Shown in pieces: positions 59,199-64,000 of a DNA stretch of 64,000 nt (positions are counted from its first letter, which is position 1; every line of letters starts with the position of its first letter). The DNA is from Ochotona curzoniae (taxonomy: Eukaryota; Chordata; Mammalia; Lagomorpha; Ochotonidae), in contig NW_024467121.1 in the NCBI RefSeq assembly GCF_017591425.1, forward strand, positions 16,628,707 to 16,692,706, given 5' to 3'. A program made the translations under genes and the position numbers. The notes under the pieces were generated by a model. The model did no database searches, was not told the origin of the DNA, and worked only from the letters and a program-made list of their open reading frames with translations.

Positions 59199-61433
59199 AC
59201 CAGTATCTGCTCTCAGTTTTTTAGATGAACAGAAGTGGTACCATTATGAACAAAAAAGATAGAAAACCATATAAAACCTTGTAGGAATAATGAAAAAAAT
59301 AATATGGAAAAAATAACCAAGAAAAAAGCTGCATTTTTAAAATGGGACAATGATGATTTGGTACTGTAGAATGTAGCCTCTAGTCAATAGAAAATTTATT
59401 AAGATATTGAATGAAAAAGAAAAGTAGCTTCACAATTCTTAAAGTGGAAGGATTGTCTATCTTTTCTAGGTATTAGTAATGAAAAATAATATTGTTTATA
59501 ATGTTAGACTGTATGGAAGACCAGTTGTAATCTGTAGGGAAATTATGCAAGTCCATAGATGATAAAACAAATTGAAAGAAGTTCAAGAACTGGTTTAATG
59601 TAGAGATCATATATCTGGTAAATGATATTCTAAGCTACATACTGGCAGGATCAGTCCAATATATGCTCTGTTTATTGGTATTCAGGGATATTGTACTAGA
59701 ACAGTTACTTAATTTAATAAACGTTTATTGAGCATGAAATTTATGTTGAGCACTAGTCACCAAGGATATTTAAAATGAAAAGTATGATGCACAAACCAAA
59801 GTTGTTTCAATGAAACATTTTAAGTAATTGGGGTGCCCACGGTAGATGATAGATTTCTAGAAAGATGGCAGAGGTGTGACAGCTCTTAACCCGAGTTTGC
59901 AGGAGAGGCCTTTGCTAATTTTTTGCCTATGACCTGTATTTCTATTTTCATTTTATCAATGAAATGAGAACAATGGAGAAAACTAGAATCCATGCGCCAA
60001 AATGTTCTACTTAAGGATTAATGATAAATTAAGCAGTATAACATCAACAACAACAACCCTCCCAATGAATAAATTGCACTAGTCCCAGACTCAAAATTGT
60101 AAATATTTCCCTCCCCAAGCTTTCCAATAAAATTGATTGGTTTTAATTGCTTTAACAAATAATTTAAATATTCCGATTGCTTTAATAAAATAAAAATTTA
60201 CATGAATAAAGCATATTCATGTACTGGAAATTTTGAGCAAAGTTCCTGCATCAGTTTAAATTTAAAGCTCCCTAGCTATGCAGGCACAAATGTATTGTGT
60301 GAAGGCTTCTGATATCCTTTCTATTAACACTACTGGTGCTGAAAACCAGTTTTGTGAGATTCAAATGTAAGTCTTTCCACATCAGTGCTTTTCCCATTTT
60401 TGATCTCAGAAACCTCAGAAGGCAGCTCTCTTGATTCTCAGAGAAAAGCGCACCTCTTCTGATCTGGCACTTTAAAGAGAAAGAGATATTCCTTCATTTC
60501 CTAGTTTATTTCAAGATGTAGCATTTACATTCTAATAGTGAAGGTCTAGAGAGTTCCGACGTGAATGCATCCTCCTCCCTGACACAGTTATCCTGTCATT
60601 GCTAGTCGCAATCCTTCCCTTTCCTTATGTAATAGGAACAAAGCCCGGCTTGCCCCCACCCCCTCCAAATGAGGTTTGAATGACTATATTCTCAGAATGT
60701 TTCTTTAACACTTGCCACTACTTCTACTTTTAATCAATTTAGAAGCTGCAAAAAATCGAAAGCTTAGATTTTTTAGAGTACCATCTTCAAAAGCCAATTT
60801 CTGACATTAAATGGAAATCATACTCAGCATAATGGCTGGCTTAATACAACCTATTATGTTTATAGAAATCTCTACTTTGATTTCAGCAGTCTATCTAGTT
60901 CTGTGTTTAGGGAAATGCAGCATCGGTTTTAAATTCTAAGTTACCAATTTTTAAAGTTAAAATGATCACTTTGCTTTATCTCCTTTATGAACGCTTTTTG
61001 TAAAAACTTCATTTTCGATATATTTGACTTTTAATTACTCTCTCCACATTTTAGCTGTATTTGACTTAGAATAATGTCAGGAAATATTTTGTGATGAATC
61101 ATAATATATAAATGATCACATGAAGTCAATTTCTTTGTTCTTTTGCTGCCATTGGTTAGAGCAGTATGTGTAGCTTAGCTTCGATTTACTTCAGGTACAT
61201 AAGATTGACTTATTTACATTGACAGGTTCTAAATATCAGTTTTGATTTGCTTTTATGACATTTTAACTGACTAGTGATTTTAATTTCAGAATCTGAAAGT
61301 GTAAAATGTAATTGAATTCAACACATATTTAATAAAAGAAATATTGAACTATAGGAAGTTCCCACAAGAAATAAAATGTGTTCTGCTTCTGTAGATTCCT
61401 AATTCTGAGATGATATATATTATTATATAACAA
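59199..61433. other. unassigned AT-rich DNA
   Basis: No gene or recent repeat. 'AAACGTTTATTGAGCATGAAATTTATGTTGAGCAC' at about 59720-59755 resembles the same ancient mammalian-wide repeat hinted at near 21300. Confidence 0.45.
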
Positions 61434-61523
61434 CTATAATATAATATAATATAATATAATATAATATAATATAATATAATATAATATAATATAACATAAT
61501 GTAATATAATATAATATAATATA
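61434..61523. repeat. (ATAAT)n pentanucleotide microsatellite
   Basis: About 18 units of ATAAT with two interruptions (near 61494 and 61501). Open minus frames through it are an artefact of the 15-bp codon periodicity. Confidence 0.97.
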
Positions 61524-61787
61524 TGGCATGTGTGAATAAATTTGGTTGATTCCTTGGATGTCAGCAATAAAAGCTGACTCAAGGTAACAGGAGGAAACAA
61601 GTCCTGTTCTTGCGATAACTTTCAATATTGAGAGGTTAAGCCACAATCCAAAGCCTTAGCATTCATAGGAATAACTTGGCTGTTTTAAGAAGCAGAAGTG
61701 AATGAGCCTTATTTCCAGGTAGAAAATAGGTTCATTATTTATTTAAACTATTGAATATCCTGCTCAAATTTCTATTTCCTTTAGTTT
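61524..61787. other. unassigned DNA
   Basis: Nothing recognised. Confidence 0.4.
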
Positions 61788-62092
61788 TCAAGTATTATTT
61801 ATTTGAGAGGCAATTTACACGAGATCAGAAGCCAGGATGGAGAGAGAGCTTCTGTTCATGGGTCACTCTCTGAATGGCCGCAATGCCTAGACTGCACCGC
61901 GAGAAGTCTGGGTCTCCCATGTGGATGATTGGTACCCAAGCATTTGGGTCATCTTCTGCTACCTTCCCTTACAAATTAATAGGGAGCTGTAATAAAAGTG
62001 GAGCGGCTAGGCTATAAACCAGAGCCCATTTTGGATGCTAGTGCAGAAGGCAGTGGATTAGTATGTTGTGCCACAACACAACCCTCCCCTTC
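61788..62092 (-). repeat. old CSINE, minus strand
   Basis: 'AGTATTATTTATTTGAGAGGC', 'GGGTCTCCCATGTGGATG', 'GGGTCATCTTCTGCTACC', ending 'TGTTGTGCCACAACAC'. Confidence 0.88.
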
Positions 62093-62189
62093 CCCGCAAA
62101 TTCCTATTAAACCTGATCTCCTTTACTTGGTTTCTAGTCCACCACTAAGGAATATATTTAGAACCCTGGTTTAATAGCTCCAACAGCAA

Positions 62190-62620
62190 AACAGGTGTAA
62201 CTCTTGCATGTGTGGAATAAATCCTGCATGAGCTGATGTATGATCTTTTAATTATGGTTGCAGGAATTTTAGTAAGAATACTTACTCTGTGTTTATCAAA
62301 GATGTTGAACTGTAGCTTTCTAGGTTGTGTCTTTTGTTTTGATATTGGTGGTTTGGGCATTGTAAAAAGATTTTGCCTGAGTTCCATCTTGTTACTTATC
62401 TTGAAGTTTGAAAAGTGTTGGTGTTAGTTCCCTTTTAATGCTTTGTGTAGTTCAGAAGTAAAGTCATCCATTCCTGATTTTTTAATAAGAGACTCTTCTT
62501 TTTAACATTGTCTTTATTTATCTTTGAATTTTAATAATTAATATTTAACAGATTAGATATGGAGGTTTTAATTTAATCTGTCTTAAAGTGCACTTGGTGA
62601 GTTTCAGACCATACCACATA
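62190..62620 (-). mobile_element. L1 ORF2 fragment, minus strand
   Basis: Antisense ORF2: 'GATGTATGATCTTTTAATTATGGTTGCAGGAATTTTAG', 'AGATGTTGAACTGTAGCTTTC', 'TGTCTTTTGTTTTGATATTGGTG' and 'GTTGGTGTTAGTTCCCTTTTAATG', in collinear order. Old. Confidence 0.75.
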
Positions 62621-62795
62621 TCTGTATGCCATCTTCTGAACTATATTGTCAGTAATTTCAAGGCAGCAACACACTGCTTAATGGATTATAGAGATGTAGC
62701 CACAGTTTCAGAAATGAGCTTACTAGTTCCAGAAATAGTACAGTTGACTAATACACACCTATCAATTTTTCATTATCTTTTTATTTTTATATTTT

Positions 62796-63080
62796 GCATT
62801 TATTTTAAAGGGAGGGAGAGAGTGTTTCTTTCATCTGTTGGCTTACTCTCTAAATGCCACAAAAGCTAGTGGTGTACCAGGTCAAAGACAGGAGCTAGAA
62901 ATAATTCAAACAGGGTCTCCCACATATGTGCCAGGAATTCAAATACATGAAACGTTACTTCTGCTACCCTGAGTGCACATTAGCAGAGAGCTTGGATCAA
63001 GGGTAGAGCCAGCACTTGAACTCTGATACAGGACACAGGCATCTGAGTGAGAGCTCAACCACTGTATCAATGCCCACCTC
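62796..63080 (-). repeat. old CSINE, minus strand
   Basis: 'GCATTTATTTTAAAGGGAGGGAGAG', 'TTTCATCTGTTGGCTTACTC', 'GGGTCTCCCACATATGTGCCAGG', '..CCACTGTATCAATGCCC'. Strongly diverged. Confidence 0.78.
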
Positions 63081-64000
63081 AATATTTTATCAACCATTCT
63101 CTTTCAGGTAGAAGGGACTTAAGTACACCCTCACAGTCATTAGCCACCCATTCTCCAGCACTCTCACAATTTAATCTCTAGAAAAACTGATCACTCTACC
63201 ATTCCACAGGAACGTGCCTAATTTGCTGCACTGTTAGTATCATGACACACATAGCTGCCAATCAAACATAGAAAATATCCAGGACACTATCATGAGACAC
63301 TTACATTTCCAAGTGTGAAAAAAGCCTACAAATATGTGGAACCAGTTTCTGCAGTTGCAGTGTCAGTGTCCCAGGGCATGTCGAGATGTTCTTTTTAAGG
63401 TAAAGAGTAAGTTAGGGAATATGGGATATTTTATCACCAAAAGAGAAACATAGTGCCTAGTGGGACTCTGAATTATTCATGGATTTTAAACCTTATTTGG
63501 GTGCACCATTTTAATCTACACACAATGCATTTCATTAGGCTGTCAATGCTTAGAAGTTCTTGAACTAAAGCAGAATTCAAGTAGTTGTTTTCTGTCGCAA
63601 AAATTACCTTATTTCATAAGGCATGAGACACAACGTAATAAATGGTGTTGGCATGGAAAGCAAAGACATTATATAGAGCTTTGAGGAGGACCCTACAGAT
63701 AAATCACAGAAAATAGCTGGGATTTCAGGAAATAACAATTTGCAAATCAGCTTCTGGCTTATTCCTGAGTCCTAGTGAAAATTGTATCTGTGATTTAAAT
63801 TGACTATATGAAACAGGAGTTGTCTGACTCACAAGCTATAATTTGGGGCAAACACAGCAGGACTCTATCATCAAGTCAAGTTCTTGTATACATGTTGTGG
63901 CTTGTATAAATCTTAAAGACGTAGGTGCAGGTCAGGAACAGTGGTTCAGGTTCCGATGGCTCCTGACTTGCTCAGTCATCTCTCCTTCTCACTCTGCCCC
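63081..64000. other. unassigned DNA to window end
   Basis: No gene. The last ~75 bases might begin a plus-strand CSINE ('AGGAACAGTGGTTCAGGTTCCGATGGC') but too little is present to call. Confidence 0.4.

Noticed and set aside
63930..64000. Possible start of a plus-strand CSINE at the window edge
   Set aside because: Too short and diverged to support without the downstream sequence.
1..64000. CRISPR arrays, bacterial operons, ribosome binding sites, tRNA/rRNA genes
   Set aside because: The DNA is mammalian; no spacer-repeat arrays or structured RNA genes were seen. tRNA-like pieces are SINE heads.

Overview
The window is mammalian nuclear DNA: AT-rich, CpG-poor and packed with interspersed repeats. 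I found no convincing protein-coding exon, tRNA, rRNA or other RNA gene. All open reading frames are short (195 codons at most) and lie in repeats or anonymous AT-rich DNA. The diagnostic feature is about 28 copies or fragments of the lagomorph tRNA-derived SINE (C-repeat, CSINE), plus L1 3' ends of the lagomorph kind. The least-decayed CSINEs read like the pika (Ochotona) form rather than the rabbit form, so a pika is my best guess; this is inference from memory of the families.

Layout: 1-9.5 kb is single-copy-like DNA with CSINEs, an L1 3' end, a possible minus-strand LTR (6.0-6.7 kb), an unexplained 22-bp perfect inverted repeat (7.7/8.0 kb) and an L2. At 9.6-11.0 kb is copy 1 of an unusual composite repeat. 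At 11.3-12.7 kb is a minus-strand L1 carrying three CSINEs, then an LTR-like block (12.8-13.5 kb). At 14.6-15.9 kb is an L1 with an inverted 5' part (twin priming). From 15.9 to 20.8 kb I recognise almost nothing. At 22.5-24.7 kb is a mosaic of plus and minus L1 pieces. From 25 to 38 kb there are scattered CSINEs, MIR fragments and a MER5-like hAT fossil. At 38.4-42.4 kb is one long ancient plus-strand L1, from the end of ORF1 to the 3' end, interrupted by a 470-bp LTR- or retrocopy-like insert. At 42.4-43.2 kb a CpG-enriched block looks like the LTR/leader of an old class I endogenous retrovirus, with a primer-binding-site-like stretch and a perfect splice donor. At 46.1-49.5 kb is copy 2 of the composite repeat, with about 2.5 kb of ~60-bp tandem monomers. 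At 50.2 kb is a young CSINE with a 16-bp target-site duplication. At 52-54.9 kb is an old minus-strand L1 with an inserted CSINE. At 56.8-57.8 kb is copy 3 of the composite repeat, headed by a CSINE fragment. At 61.4 kb is an (ATAAT)n microsatellite, and at 62.2 kb another minus-strand L1 piece.

The most interesting item is the composite family. Three dispersed copies share a 3' module of about 600 bp ending in an A-rich tail, preceded by a G-rich tandem-repeat core of very different length (a few to about 40 monomers). Two copies share a 5' module of about 200 bp; the third begins with a CSINE piece. This architecture recalls primate SVA (SINE-VNTR-Alu) elements, but I cannot search repeat libraries, so novelty is unproven.
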